Positions 24,407-37,522 are shown, counted from the first letter of the stretch. The stretch: DNA of 64,000 bases from Formicarius rufipectus (GCA_013399695.1 VXAU01003549.1:1461048-1525047), one strand, 5' to 3'. The notes: a model not told the origin generated them from the sequence alone. Made by a program: numbers and translations.

Positions 24407-24424
24407 TTTTTTTTTTTTTTTTTT
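24407..24424 (-). repeat. Poly(T) tract, 18 T
   Basis: Uninterrupted T run, one of about four long T runs against about fourteen long A runs on this strand. Confidence 0.85.
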
Positions 24425-25451
24425 GTCCTCTTGCTGTTGTAGTTATTATATGTTGAAGCCATTTCATGTTGTGAGTGATTGGAAAAAGTTAAATGAGTGA
24501 AACAGTGAGTCAAGCAACAGGAACTTCTAACCACTTAGCTCTGGGCAGATACGACTTTTTTCAGCACTTCAAATCAAGGATTTAAGGTTTCTTATATGGC
24601 AGTCAATTCAGATTCAGTTTGATGTGCTCTATCTGTAGCCATCTTCATCATCGAAACAACCCCACAGCAAGAGGAGTAACATGTGGAAAATGAAAAAGAT
24701 TAGCTTAACTAAAAAGTATTTCCTCCTGTGAAAGTAAAGAACCTCTTGATGGCTCTTCCTTTTTCCCTATTTTTCCTTATAGGAGATGAAAGCACCTTGG
24801 AGGTATTTATCCTCCTGGAACACTTGATTTTGCTGTAGAAATTAATAGTTTTCCCCTCATTAACATAAAACAGACATTAGACTTGGCAACTTCTGCTGAA
24901 GGATTTTGGTTCTACTTTGACAATTCATTGCAAATAACAGAATGTTGTGCATTTCTGTCACAGGTTCCAGTACTACTTGTGTTCATCTCCCTCCCCCCAC
25001 TCCCAAATTTGGCCTCTTTTCAGTCTGAAGTCTGAACTTCTTGGTATTTCTTAACTATACACTATGGTTTTAATACACTGCATAATTTTGCAGATTAATT
25101 GAAATCGGAAGGAAATACTTTACTCAACATTCTCTTCACAAATTGAACATATGTTTACATAAAGTCAAAGTCCAATTCTCTTGGGTCTTAATCGCTTCCC
25201 AAGTTTGTTCTTCCTTCCCCCTCCCCCTTATCTCACTAGTACCATTCATCTTCAACACTAAATGATTCTCCTTTTCTCAAGGTTTTCTTAGTAACCTTCA
25301 AAAAATACAAAGACACTTCCATATACAATCGCTTAGAATTGCAGTTTCTTATTAAAAATAAGTGAAACACCATCTCTACTTCTACCTCACTTATGTCACC
25401 TGACAGGAAAACATACTCATTGCCAAACACATCTGTGAAAAGTCTCTGCAA

Positions 25452-25452
<1 letters not shown>

Positions 25453-25492
<40 letters not shown>
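25453..25492 (+). repeat. Poly(A) tract, 40 A
   Basis: The longest homopolymer in the window, with an undetermined base 18 bp downstream at 25510. The true length is uncertain. I found no retrocopy body or flanking duplication beside it. Confidence 0.85.
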
Positions 25493-25493
<1 letters not shown>

Positions 25494-27810
25494 AAATACA
25501 CCCACCACTNCAACAACAAAAAAATAAGCAATGCTACCACACACTTGGGCAAAACTCACAGAAATGCCTTTCTGAAGGCCCTCTTGGGCTTGAAAGTAAC
25601 CTTGCAGATAGAGATTTTCCATCTAAGACTGAAAACATGATGTTCCATTCCAAACTGCCTGCTCTCTTCTACTTAATTGTCAGGGTACACCTGTACATCT
25701 TACAAGCACATCTACTCAAACTAAATACAGAAGCAAAAGCTGTGATCCACAGGTGATGGAAGTTATCTTCTCACTAGGGAGATACTTTCTACAGTCACTG
25801 ACTGCTTCTTCTTAGTAACACGCAGTAACAAATTCCCAACAAACTTCTCATGCAATGAGCCCCCCTGAGGCTCTCTGTGACACTGTGCATGTTATCCCAT
25901 TGTCCTGTTCCAGTTTGTGCTGCTGGTGCATCTCTCAAAGCAATACACACTGAAGACACAAAGCAAGACACCATTCTCACTGCTTGCTGGTTTCTATAAA
26001 AACTGCAGTGTTCTCTTGTTTGTTTCAGAAAAGAACCTCTGCCTCCTTTCTCAGCTGAATTTTTCAGAATCCAGCTTCCAAACACTGCTCTGAATTTCTC
26101 ACATGATTTAGAGTCTTTGAATGTTGCTTTTACCATGCTATGAAAAACTCAACACTTTGCACCATTGTCATTTAAAAAATTTGGATTGACTCTGATAGCC
26201 CTCAACACAACAACACTCCATAAACCCTTCTAGCTTTTCTGTAGACATCGTCCAGTTCTTCATCTTTTCAATATGTTGACCCCAGAAACACTCAGTATTC
26301 TAGTATTTACTAATGCCTTGAATCCCACTTATTGAAAGTAATTTTCTATTTGCTCAAAAAAAGCATAAAGGCAGCACAACCACTTGCACCCCACCTAATG
26401 CATCATCTTCCATGAAGTTTACTTTAATGATCATGGGGCTTAATGCTTATTCTGTCAGCCTTCTGTACAAAAGTATCAATTCACAATTCACTCTGCCTTC
26501 GAACCCAATTTGTACATTGAATATTTATTCTTCCTATATGAAAACTTCAGTTAAGCTGGATATAATTGCCACAGCATTGCAGAATCTGGTTATGCTGTAT
26601 ACAGCTACAAGCTACAGCTACCATCCCAGTGCAATTAAATAATCACTTCATCTACATCCAAGTAACAGCACTTTTCTAGCACAGCAGAGTCCAGTAATCC
26701 CTGATGTGCCTGAGTGTACTTTATAGAACAGAAAAAAAAAAAAAATCTATAAACTTCAATGACTTCAGTAATTCAAATAAAAACATATTCCTATTGTTCC
26801 GCTTGCTCACGAAAGTAAAATGTCACACTTGTAGAGCTAGATAAAGAAAAATATTGAAATATGCTTCCACACATCAAGCACTCAAAGATTCAGTCATGTT
26901 AATATTAAATAGAATTTTTCAAAAACAGTGTTCTTGAAATTCAGATTGATATAGGCTACTTAATTTCTTCTGTCTTACTCTTTCCACTTGCCTTGCACAA
27001 TTCATATTGGATAAATTTGAATTACAGTCTTGGCACAGAGGTGTTGTCTTCCCAGAACATCAGTGATCACCATGTAAATTTTGAAACAAGGACTATTTAA
27101 CGTCAATAGGACCAACAAGGGCTATTCAAATACAAAACATGCTCAGCTTATGTAGTCAGTCCTGTCTAAATGTCCACACAACTTTGCTAATAATAATGAT
27201 AATGAATAAATTGCAAGCTGTTCATTAATGTTATATCTGATTACATACACTCATTATTTAGTCAGGCCTTTTGGTAATATTTTTATCAGATAGAAATCAC
27301 CTGAAATTATGCCCCTCTGTTACTAACAGCAGACTTTTTTTTTAAAGTGGTACCCTCTCTGAGCTGCACATGGTAAAGCAACAGTTTCATTGCTTGGTTT
27401 GATAATAAGCCATCTAAACCATCCAGACAGAAGCTGGTAGTCACCATTCGTCAGCCATGTTCTTACTTTCTTTGACAAAGCCTCCTCTCCTGGCCACAGG
27501 GGCAGCACATCAGCACTAGACAGGCAGTGGGATGATACTATAGGGCCATTTTTATGCACCTAGAAAATTAATGCATCAAATAATGTCATTAAATAATCAC
27601 ACTTTACACAAGCTACTTCTAATACTTGACAGCTATGCTGACATATGGAAATGTGAAATAGATAGGCATAGGGAATTTATTAATTTGTTCTTCAAGTCAT
27701 ACAAATTATTTCAAAAGAAAGCTAGTTATAAGATTCATGACAGCCAACTACAGCAATTTGTGTAACTTTAAGATGACAACACCAAAAAACGTGTCTTCTT
27801 GGCACTCGTG

Positions 27811-27823
27811 GAGGAACACATGT
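27811..27823. repeat. Target-site duplication, left copy of SINE B
   Basis: GAGGAACACATGT directly abuts the (TTG)n edge of SINE copy B and is repeated exactly at 28066-28078. Confidence 0.85.
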
Positions 27824-28065
27824 TGTTGTTGTTGGCTAGACTTCACGAACGAAGATTTTGGGATAAGCCTGGGCAATGGATTTTTTAAGTGAGGCACAGT
27901 GTGCGCAGAACTGGCCCCACCCCCTTTACTCCTGAGGTTCATTTTGCCACAGCCGAGCATGCTCGGACAGTGACAACGAGTTCCTCGGGATTCGAACTGG
28001 TGTCCTCAGAGGAGGAGCCGGCTCCAGAGGCGGCGACTTACACCATTCGGCCAACGCCCGCTGCA
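27824..28065 (-). mobile_element. tRNA-derived SINE, copy B (full length)
   Basis: A complete 242-bp SINE on the minus strand, bounded on both sides by an exact 13-bp duplication, so its ends are certain. Its 5' end (28065) begins TGCAGCGGGCGTTGGCC. The A-box region GGCCGAATGGTG is at 28041-28052 and the B box AGTTCGAATCC at 27988-27998, consistent with a Ser/Leu-type class-II tRNA head. The body of about 150 bp ends in a hairpin CUUCG-UUCG-UGAAG (27841-27854), then a short linker and the (CAA)n tail. Relative to copy A, most differences are single-base, many being CG to TG/CA changes, as expected from methylated CpG decay. A + strand open frame (27889-28500) crosses it antisense and has no meaning. 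I cannot name the family with certainty. Confidence 0.88.
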
Positions 28066-28078
28066 GAGGAACACATGT
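28066..28078. repeat. Target-site duplication, right copy of SINE B
   Basis: Exact copy of the 13-mer at 27811-27823. It marks the 5' end of the SINE. Confidence 0.85.
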
Positions 28079-31000
28079 GGATGAATCATAAAACTCATGG
28101 AACGTTCTTGTTTCACGAAGGCAGATTTTCTAACAAGTCACGTTCATTTCTACCTAATTCAACTAAGAAAACACGATATAATTTATCTTGCTACTTTTCC
28201 TGTATCAAGTACCCATTTGAAAATTCTCAGTTATTGGCTGCTACACAACAAACTTCAGGAGGAAAATTTCAGTGCTATGCATCACTACTGGAAAAGGGCA
28301 AGTCTGGACTATATGCAATATGTGTCCTTGTTCATCCTGTTTGTAGTGTAATACTTAGAAACTACAATATTAGCATTAAATCAAATAGTATAACCCTAAC
28401 AGAAACCACAGATATAGTACAGAAAGAAAACATTTACCCCAGTAGATGTGATTGCTTTCAGTTTCTGGTAGTATCTAGGTTTTTAATACAAAGTTATTAA
28501 AAGAAAATGAAATAAAATTTATTAAAATAAACTGTGTTATCAGTTATATAAAAGTGTTCCTGTATGTGATGAACTCTGTTCCAGACCTAAAGGAAGTAAT
28601 GAAAGCAACTGGTAACCTAATTAATCAATCTGAATTTTAACAGGGTTGTAAGATATATGCCTTTAACAAGAAAAGACTTGTTCAAGACCAAAGCTGTCCT
28701 TTGTGTTATAAATTTCTTTTTGGAAGACTATGGGTACATCATGCTAAATGTCTGATATGTGCAGACATACAATCTCAAAATGGTCCTCAAGACCAGAACA
28801 GGACATTCACACAAAGACAAAAGTGCCATAAATTTACCAGTGCCTGGTACCCTAGAGGCATAACAGATTACAGAACTCAAAGGATAAACAACAGAAAACT
28901 TCGGGCAACATTCAGGTCTAGTAATGATCAGAGGCCAAGAAAAACAAAGAACATTGCATCTCTCAACAGCAATAAAATCTGCCCATCCCAGTGTCTGTGG
29001 CCAGCACTGCTCCCACTGAAGTCAGCAGAACTTCCATAGGTGAAGTTGGCACATCTACATGTTCAGTGAAAACATGGAATGGATAGACTCACAACATATG
29101 ACCTTACAGAAATCTTAAATAATGACAAAGTGCTTAACTAATAGTCAGCAGCAGGCAGATGAAAAAAGTATCAGAAAATGTTTTGATAAGAACTCATTTC
29201 AGCAATCTAATGTCATGAAGTTACCTAAATAATTTTTCTGTCAAAGTAACAGAACTTTGTATTCAGGCCACAACCTGAGTTTTATTCACTATTCAAAAAT
29301 ATCAAAACCAATGGCCTTTCCTTCATATCCTACTCTCCCCACTACCTTCAAATCCCTACAGTTTGGGTCTAGGGTGAAAATATTGGCAATATTTTACTCT
29401 GCCAAGTGACAGTATACAACTTCATGGACAAAGCATGGCTAAAGCTTTCTAAGCCAGTACAGATCCTCATGCAGCTTCCCCAACCCCCAGTCTTAGTTTA
29501 TTTTAGTGCAAGATGTGGCTCAGCACACACCAACCCATCCCAGGCGGGCGATGCTCCAACTGCAAGCATCTGTGGGACGTTACAGGGAGGCTGCACACTC
29601 CAGTTGTGCAGAGCCCAGGGTGTCTGATGTGCTCCATCATTTAGCCTTCACAGCAGCAAATCAAATAAAGATGTAGTTTTAATTCTTTTCAGAGCTGATT
29701 GGCACTTTAATTAGTCTACAGTTAGAAGTGTTAATCGAGCTATGAAGTGAGGTGATAATTCACAGCTAGTAAAGTTTCCCACAATGGTTTCACAAGCATC
29801 AATACAGTTTACCTCATTAGCTGTTTTTTGGTGTTTTTGTTTTAATTAAAAAGATAAATGCACACACAGTGGTATAAACACTTTTTTTTCAAAGAAAACC
29901 AGCTTCCAGGAACCCATTTCTAACAGAAGATTCTTCCTTCCTTCTCTAAAACAGTCTAAATCCCTAACGAGTTATTTCAAAGGACTCAAATACAGTAACT
30001 TTACTATTTTCATTTTAATAGATTCATAAAGACATAGCCATAATAATGATTTATCCATAACTCACTTTAAGCTTCCTTCACCCTGCTGATCATGTCATAG
30101 AAATGAATTTTGTCCTTTTATTTTTCAGTAGCCTACAAATTAAATATTTTTCATTCCAGCACACTTTCAGAAAGGAAATTAAAAATACAGAGCAAAACCA
30201 TGTTGAATGATTCATATAAGCATCTGATAAGTAATATTGGTAAATATGTATATCACCATTTCTTTTTTTAAACAACTTATGCCATTCATGACAAGTATTT
30301 TTAAACCAATAATTCTTTTGCTAGTTTTTTGGGGAGTGCATATCCAGGATGATTTATCTTCTAAAAAGCTCAGCCACTGGCTGTTGTGAGCCTTAAAAAA
30401 ATCCATAATAAAACCAAATGAAATTCCTTTATTTTTCTGAAGAAGATTTGGGTGTGGTGGGGCTGTTCTGGCAGTGTATATGTGCATAGATCCAACAAAG
30501 AATGGCTATAACACAGCATCATGCACTTGATAGATGAAATTCTTCACTTCAGTTACTGTATACAATAATCCTACACTTACTTCAATGTTCTCAGAGAGCA
30601 GAGATAAGAAAAGGCAGTATTTGAGAAGTTCAAGGTGCCCCTGTACAGAAACACATCTCCAATTCTGAGCAGCACGTTTAATAAGAACACACCTACCAGG
30701 TGGAGACATTAAGATGAACTTCATTCTGTCACAATACAAAGTCTACAAAAAGCTCCTTAAGCTACACTACACTTACCCAACACTGTAAATGTTTGTGTAG
30801 CACTTCTTTGAAAAAAGATCTGATTGATAAGTCTAAAGGAAGAGAAGGAATGTCAACTCTTTTTCCTTTTCTTTTACTTCTTCAAAGGGCTCAACAGGTT
30901 CCTACATCAGTCAGCCACACCCATGAATCACTTTAGCACAGGGCTAACGTGCAGCCACCTGTAAATGCTGTGGAATTTTCTGTTGTCATGCTTAATTCCT

Positions 31001-31136
31001 GACTCTGTAGATGAACTAACCCACAATAAAGACATCCTTATTCATTCAGTAGTGTGATTTTAGGGGGGAAATTGGCCATATCATTTAAAAGTCAAACTAG
31101 ATACAGGAAATTTCCCTTTTTCGCTTTCCTGTTGAA

Positions 31137-31188
31137 TGCTGACTCTCAAGTCAGCAAAAACACTTAATCCCTTGTCAGCAATTTGCAT
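31137..31188 (+). promoter_or_regulatory. Maf-type half-sites beside a POU octamer
   Basis: TGCTGAC (31137-31143) and GTCAGCA (31150-31156) form a perfect inverted pair separated by 6 bp. A further GTCAGCA lies at 31174-31180, directly followed by the octamer ATTTGCAT (31181-31188) and then TAATTA. TGCTGAC is the half-site of Maf recognition elements, and ATTTGCAT binds POU factors. The surrounding 30.9-31.2 kb has few simple repeats and looks enhancer-like. Normal Maf palindromes overlap or abut, so the 6-bp spacer is unusual. Function is inferred from motifs only. Confidence 0.25.
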
Positions 31189-31675
31189 ATGTAATTATCT
31201 CTTAAGATCTTATCACACTCCTTGCAATTCTTATACACCTTTGAACCTTCACTGGATATCACTAAACATCTTTGAATTAAATGCACAAAACCCACAAGTA
31301 AGTTGATGTTCAAGAGACATACTGTTCAAAAGAAAATTATGTAGTAAAGTTAACTTCACATTAAAAGAGAGGGCAAGCAGGAAATCCGTTTTAAAAACAT
31401 CACTGTCACACACATCATTAAAACTTATTATTATGAAGTGGGGCAAGGGTAGCTACAGATCAGGTCCATATAATATTTCATTTTCCATGTGAAATATGTA
31501 ACTTGGCTCCATAGGGATTCCTTGGAGACAGAAGTGAGCAAGGGAAAAGGAAACGGGGATTATTTGCAGGCCAGAATGCATTGAGTGTGATCATGGATAT
31601 GTGAACAAACAGAGCCTTCTCTACTTGTCCCCTTTATATATATTTTACTTATTTAAAAGCAATAAAACCCAGAAA

Positions 31676-31748
31676 GATTCCAAAACAACAATAACAAAAC
31701 AAAAAAACAAACAAACAAACAAAAAGCCATAGGAAAAAAAAAACAACC
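31676..31748 (+). repeat. (CAAA)n and A-rich tract
   Basis: AACAA and CAAA units, at least four perfect CAAA in a row, then a further A-rich run. Simple repeat. Confidence 0.85.
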
Positions 31749-32279
31749 AAGATTGCACTTTGGACTAACAAACTATTATATTAATTCCTCCTCAATCGAG
31801 AGTGTAAATTCCATGCACAAACTTTTGACTTGCAGCTGGCACAAGTCTGTGGGATGGAGTACACATAATGTTCATAGCATTCCACTTCTATTTCATACCA
31901 AGAATGACAAGAAAGCTCATGTCCCTTCAGCTTAATCTAGACATTTTTTTTTCACTCTATGAGGTTCATAAATTGTCTTAAAGAACAAAATCTTGTGTTG
32001 TTTTACTAGTGCTCTAGTCAGTTTCCTTTTACTGAGGCATTTTCTCAGTGTTTTTAGAACAGGACTAGTCAATCAAGCAGCAAAATAAAAATATGTATGA
32101 CAGTCATTTATTGGTGCCATAGTCTGTTCTGGGTTTTAGTTTCATCGTTCATGGGAAATTAAGTGGTTTAACACTCATTATATGTCTAATCCCAAACCCT
32201 TTGAATAAGACAGGAAAATGTGAAGCTCATGTCATCTCTTACATTATTACCAGGAAAAAAAATCTAGGCAATTACTAGG

Positions 32280-32328
32280 AAAAACAAAACAAACAAAAAA
32301 CTAAAAAAAGAAAAAAACCACACCAACA
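32280..32328 (+). repeat. C/A-rich low-complexity tract
   Basis: AAAAC and CAAA words with few G or T. Simple sequence without a fixed period. Confidence 0.75.
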
Positions 32329-35300
32329 CCCAGTGAACTTTGCCATCCCTTTCACAGGCTTTATAGACAGATGGAATAAAGAGGACTTTCAACTGGGAAG
32401 GAATTCAAACCAGCTTTGCCTCAAAACTTGCATTAATTATACAGAAGATCATGACATGAGCTGGTTAATGTTCTTCAAAAGGTGGGCTTATGACTTCTAC
32501 GCTTATTTATGTAATTCTCAGTTAAAAGTGGACAGTTGCAGTGCCACTACCATTACGTGCAGTGCAGCAGAGAAAGCATTCTTGTCCCTTTTCCTCAATG
32601 TAACAAATAACATGACTGTAATCTTCCCCACATGTTCTCAAATTCATAGTCACTGCACAAAGAGTCCATCCCCACTTACAAGTGCAAACAGATGTTATCT
32701 GGCCAGTCACTGAGGCATATTCCTCTGTCTTGCACACTGGCCAGCTACTCCTATGGGAACCTGTCCATTCCCATGGAACTGCTGAACAGCCAAAAAGCTG
32801 TTCACCACCTCATGCACACCTGCCACAAGCTGGCAGCACAGAATTGCAGCACTTCCCAACCCAACATGCCTAGGAAAGTAGTGAGGGTTCTTCTGCAGGA
32901 GAGGCAGGAACCAAATCACAAAAACTCCCAGCTGGGCCTCACTCTTAGAGAAGTCTGACCCGGTTCACTCTTTTCCTATCTTCTTATCTTACATTATCAT
33001 CTGATTTAACACACACACAATGTTATTCCATTATACACAAACATCTCACACTTCAGTTTAAAAGCAGCAAAGGCAACCATAAACGTACAATAAAGTTTGT
33101 GCAAGCTCATGCTGAGGCTTCCAGTCTTTCAAACACAGACAACTGAGAATGGAGAGCATCTTCCTTTAGCTGTACCTCACAAATGCACCTGTTTTTTTTC
33201 ACCCACATCACCCTTAGAAGTGATAGCAATCTTCACTTCCAACTCAAGGAAATACTGAAGATTATACACTCTTGTTCTATATGTTATATGGTCTTTTTTT
33301 TTGTGTACATATTTTTGTTTCATTATAAAAGATTATTTTAACATTTGGTAATTAATAGACAGTAAAAAACTTGCCTGATGGGTCTATGTCTTATCAAAAT
33401 CTTCCATTAACTTTCACTGATCTCCTACTCCAATGAAAAAAAAAAAAAAATAAATAAATTAAGTATTTTGGCAAATACATCATACATGAGCATTTGAACA
33501 TTCAATTCAAATGTTCTCAGAACCTATTATCAACACATTATAGCAGTGTACCCAGAAAGGACAGATCTAGACTTTGGCATTGTAATAGCAAAGACTGTAG
33601 GTCTCACACTCACATGTATCACATGGATGATAATGAATTTTTTTTCATAATCCTATAGATAACTTATTGTATTTCATGTTTGGCTATCTCATTTAATGTA
33701 TTGTGCTTTACCTGAACAATAACATTAATATCCATAGTGAAAGGGCTTGGTGGTGTTACCCAAACTACTCACAGAAGAAAACAAATCCACATCTGTGATT
33801 TAATCTTTCAACACCAGTGAGGATTGGTCTTCAGATCAAGTAAGAAGTGGATTGTATATTTCACATATATGTGTTTTTAATCTGCTTTAAAATAAGGACT
33901 CGGTTTAGATGCAGCAGAAGAAAACCAGCTCAATATACAATCATTTTTCAGTTAAATACATAGCAGTTCTCAAAACTAGCCACTCCATTAGCATTTACAA
34001 AAGAATATAGTTGGCCATTTTGCCGCTTTACAAACATCATAACTCCTATTCATACTTAGAGATGCCATGTTCAAAGTCTTTACTAGATCATAAACCTCCC
34101 CTTGTATACCCAAAGGTTACTGGACTTCTCACAGTTCACTGAGATTTACAAGCTAAATGAGAAAGCTGCTTACACAAGTAAAGCTTTGTATCTAAGCAAG
34201 AAGGTAGTTCTAACCATGGAAATAAAGTACATTATTCAAATAACTCCAGTAAATAAGGTATGATGGGGCAGCAACAGTACAAAGGCAAAATACCAGGGAA
34301 AAAAAATAAGTCATAGGATATGCAGATTGATAAACTAATAAATAACATCTGATCTGAAACAGCTTAGTGCTCTTGATTTCAAATTATTTGCAATTTTAAA
34401 ATAACATAGAAATATAACAGATTATATGTTACTCTACAGCCAGTGTTTATTTGTAATTTGCCAATTTAATGACAAAAAAGCCTTGCAGTTAGTCTCTATA
34501 AGCTGACTCTGTAGGAGGAAATTACTATAAGTAATTCTGAATGTATTTTTTTGCAATTCTTTTCCCCCAAAGCATTTTTCTTCCTTATTCAAAACAGTCC
34601 ATAAACATATAGTAGAATTCTAATACCTAGATTGAAAAACTCCAGCAATAATAAAAATAATCAATTTTAATAATGTAAATAATTTCATATATAAACATAA
34701 ACTGGAACAGGAATTAGGTTATCAATGTCAATATGCTTATCTGTTCTAGCTGAATGACTTCTGTAAGCACTACAAGGAAAATTCTGAATGCTGAGTTTTA
34801 TAAAAAAGCACACACAAACACAAAAAACTTTCTGCTAATGAAACAATGTATAGATAGAAAATTCACTTAAACACTTTTAAATTAGTTTCAAGGATAAGCT
34901 AAGAAAAATCAATAAAGCTGCCACGGCCCTGCCAAGCTTTGAGTATATCTTTCACATTTTCCTGAGTTACATTTTCCACATGGATCAAACAGAATCAGTT
35001 CCCTGATCAACCCTGTCCTTACCACTGAGGACTGACTTAAGTAACAAGCACCTCCACAGTCCATCACACACAGATCAATCTCAGACCACACGGGAACACC
35101 AGAACTGGAAGAGAACACAGACTGTGGGAACAACTGCTTTTACAATGTTACAAAGCCAATTACCCAACTTCTAATAAAGAGACAGGACTGGAATGGGCGC
35201 ATGTGGTTAATATGACACCGTGAGCCAATGACAAGAGACACACATGTAATTCCATGAAGTAAAAGAAGCTGAAAGCACCATGGGACACACCCTGTGTTCC

Positions 35301-35875
35301 AGCTGGCTTTTCCCAGAGGGACTGCAAGACCTAGATTTTATCTCAGCATAAGTGTTCATACACTGATCACTTTTCTTTCACATCAGTTACAGTCCTCAAA
35401 ACTTGTGTTAAGCTCTACTGCATGCAACTCCCAAAACTGTTACTCAAGAACATTAAGGTTCCTTATTCTTCCTACACCAACCATCCAGAGAGCAGAAGCT
35501 TCACATCCAATCCAGGGGCAATTACAGGTCTTTCATCAAACTCTGGCAATCAGTCAGTGTTAATATCCAAAATAACAGAACCAAGTACAGTACAGTTTAC
35601 ATTTCTGCAACCAACACTGCAGTCCTTTGAGCAAGCAGACAAGGACTGAGTTCAGTGCTGGAAGGTTAGAGAGCTCACACTGTGCTGTTCTCAGCACAGG
35701 ATGAAAGAGATGGATAGAGCTGATTTTTCTTGCTCTCTTGCCATAAGAAGGAAAAACAAGACTTCCCAAGAGCTCACTCCATGGGACAGACCTTCAACTG
35801 CATTAGAGTACACAACTGAGGCACAAATTATCCCAATTTTAAATCAGCTGAAAATCTTGACTCCTCTGGAAATAA

Positions 35876-35973
35876 TTTAAAAAAAAACAACCAAACAAAA
35901 GCACACCACCACAACAAACAAAAACCTCAACACCTTAAGAAACAAAACAAAAAAATAATAGAAAAAAAAATCA
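35876..35973 (+). repeat. C/A-rich low-complexity tract
   Basis: About 100 bp nearly free of G and T, with AAACAA and ACCAC words, ending in A-rich sequence. It resembles the block at 4043-4178. Confidence 0.7.
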
Positions 35974-37490
35974 CTGTTCTAATTTTCAGAAACTAATGCA
36001 AAATACTTTAAAGACAGGGTGTAACAATGATGATTTAATGCAGGCGATGATCCAACACAGAGCCACCTTGCAAAACAAAAATCTCAGTGAAAAAGGCAGC
36101 TGTCAGTCAGCATTGATCCTTCCAGCTATCTGCATTCCAGAGGGCTCCCACCATTCCACAAATGGTTTGACTCTACAGAGAACAGCTTTGGTTCTATGAA
36201 GGAATTCACAGAAGGAAGTAGCACATTCCTCAACACATGATCTTTCATGTGCAAGACATTTACACATGTCCATATATTGGATGTACTAAAAATGCTCCAA
36301 CTGCAAAAAACTGAACTGCTGCCAGTCACTACAGCAGTAGTGGATAAAAGTAGTGTGTACCTTCTTCCAACAACCACGCTAAAGCCTATCTGGTGGTTCT
36401 TCAAGGACTGCAAATAAACTAGTAAAAACCAGCTAAGAAAAATATTATACAGTTTAAACACAAAAAATAACTGAAATAACCAGATGTATCTTAAAGTTAT
36501 TTCTCCACAGTCTATTTGAGTCACACTTATTACGCCATGAAAAATAATCTCTCGGTGGGGAGAAAAAAAAAAAAAAGTAAAAGGGGCCATATGAAACCTG
36601 TAAGTACAAAACTGGTTCCAAATATGGTAATACAGCCACACTTCATGCCCTTCCTGATGGGATTACTGCTCTAGCTTTGCTCATTAAATGGTGAAGAGTT
36701 GTCTGTCCATGGTCTGCTGTCAGGTGCTATCTGATGATAGGAAGATCATCCCAACACATTACAGCAACCAAGTGTCTTGACAAACGTCCTGCAAAACTGG
36801 GATATTGTATCTCAGCAGTATGCAGTGGAGTTTTGCCAAAGTCTAACAGCCCTATTATTTCTCCCTGACAGGCTGTTTTACAGAGGTTATTATTTTCTGA
36901 TTACACTAAATTAAAGTAAGGGTTGCTGGACAGAACAGAAGGATATTTACATTAGATCTCTGGCATCATTATAATGAGATAAAGGGCACAGAAAAGCCAG
37001 AAAAGCTTCACTTAAAGTGACATTGCAACTTGTTATACTTTATATTTACATAAGAAAGAAAAGATAAATTAATTTAATCCTTATTTTCAGTACAGTCTTA
37101 GCAAAAACAGTCTATTATACTCAAAGTGATTAACCCTCAAGAGTCAATAACATATACACTACTACATTGTGGGACAAACATATGTCTTAACAAGTACAAA
37201 AAGTACCTTGATAAAAATTTCTTCCTTGATTTTAAATAAACTTCAGACTCAAATTTTCCTACAAGTTGTATGTTGAGATTTGCCTACTGCTGTCATTTCT
37301 CTCACTTCTTAGGCACATAACACTAATTTGGCAGTATTGAAGTCCTACAAAAAATAACACCCATGGAGACACAAGCCATACAATTTTGTCTAACAATTCC
37401 TTTTTCTACCTGTACCAGTCAGCTGTGCATGGAAAATGGTATGGAATGGACAGAGTCAGCTCTGAGGTCCCACTAGTGATAGTAAATAAA

Positions 37491-37522
37491 GATATCCTCA
37501 TCCAATAAAGATGAGGATGTAT
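37491..37522 (+). repeat. Small hairpin (inverted repeat)
   Basis: ATCCTCATC at 37494-37502 and GATGAGGAT at 37510-37518 form a perfect 9-bp stem around a 7-base CAATAAA loop. Three further pairs are possible with a one-base bulge. It is too short for a miRNA precursor and is not followed by a T run. Confidence 0.5.

Larger units (their letters stand above)
22601..27810. other. Unique noncoding DNA, no gene seen
   Basis: AT-rich. It includes an E-box and TAATTA-containing patch near 22900-23000, an 18-T run at 24407-24424, a 40-A run at 25453-25492 followed by an undetermined base at 25510, and a 14-A run at 26732-26745. The minus-strand open frame at 25236-25622 runs through the poly(A) as poly-Phe and is not a gene. 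I see no recognisable transposon ends. Confidence 0.55.
28079..36000. other. Unique noncoding DNA with enhancer-like patches
   Basis: AT-rich. It holds a TAAT-containing patch near 29690-29830, the Maf-like motif cluster at 31137-31188, C/A-rich tracts near 31676-31748, 32280-32328 and 35876-35973, and a 15-A run at 33436-33450. Open frames such as + 32333-32713 (126 codons) show no domain. Somewhat GC-richer stretches at 29470-29640 and 32660-32960 contain nothing I recognise. Confidence 0.55.

Noticed and set aside
27889..28500. Longest open frame in the window (+ strand, 203 codons)
   Set aside because: Its first third is antisense SINE sequence and the rest is AT-rich unique flank with no domain. 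A gene cannot be supported.
36126..36641. Minus-strand open frame of 171 codons with hydrophobic stretches
   Set aside because: It crosses a 14-A run as poly-Phe, its composition is that of random AT-rich DNA, and no family resemblance or splice context is visible.
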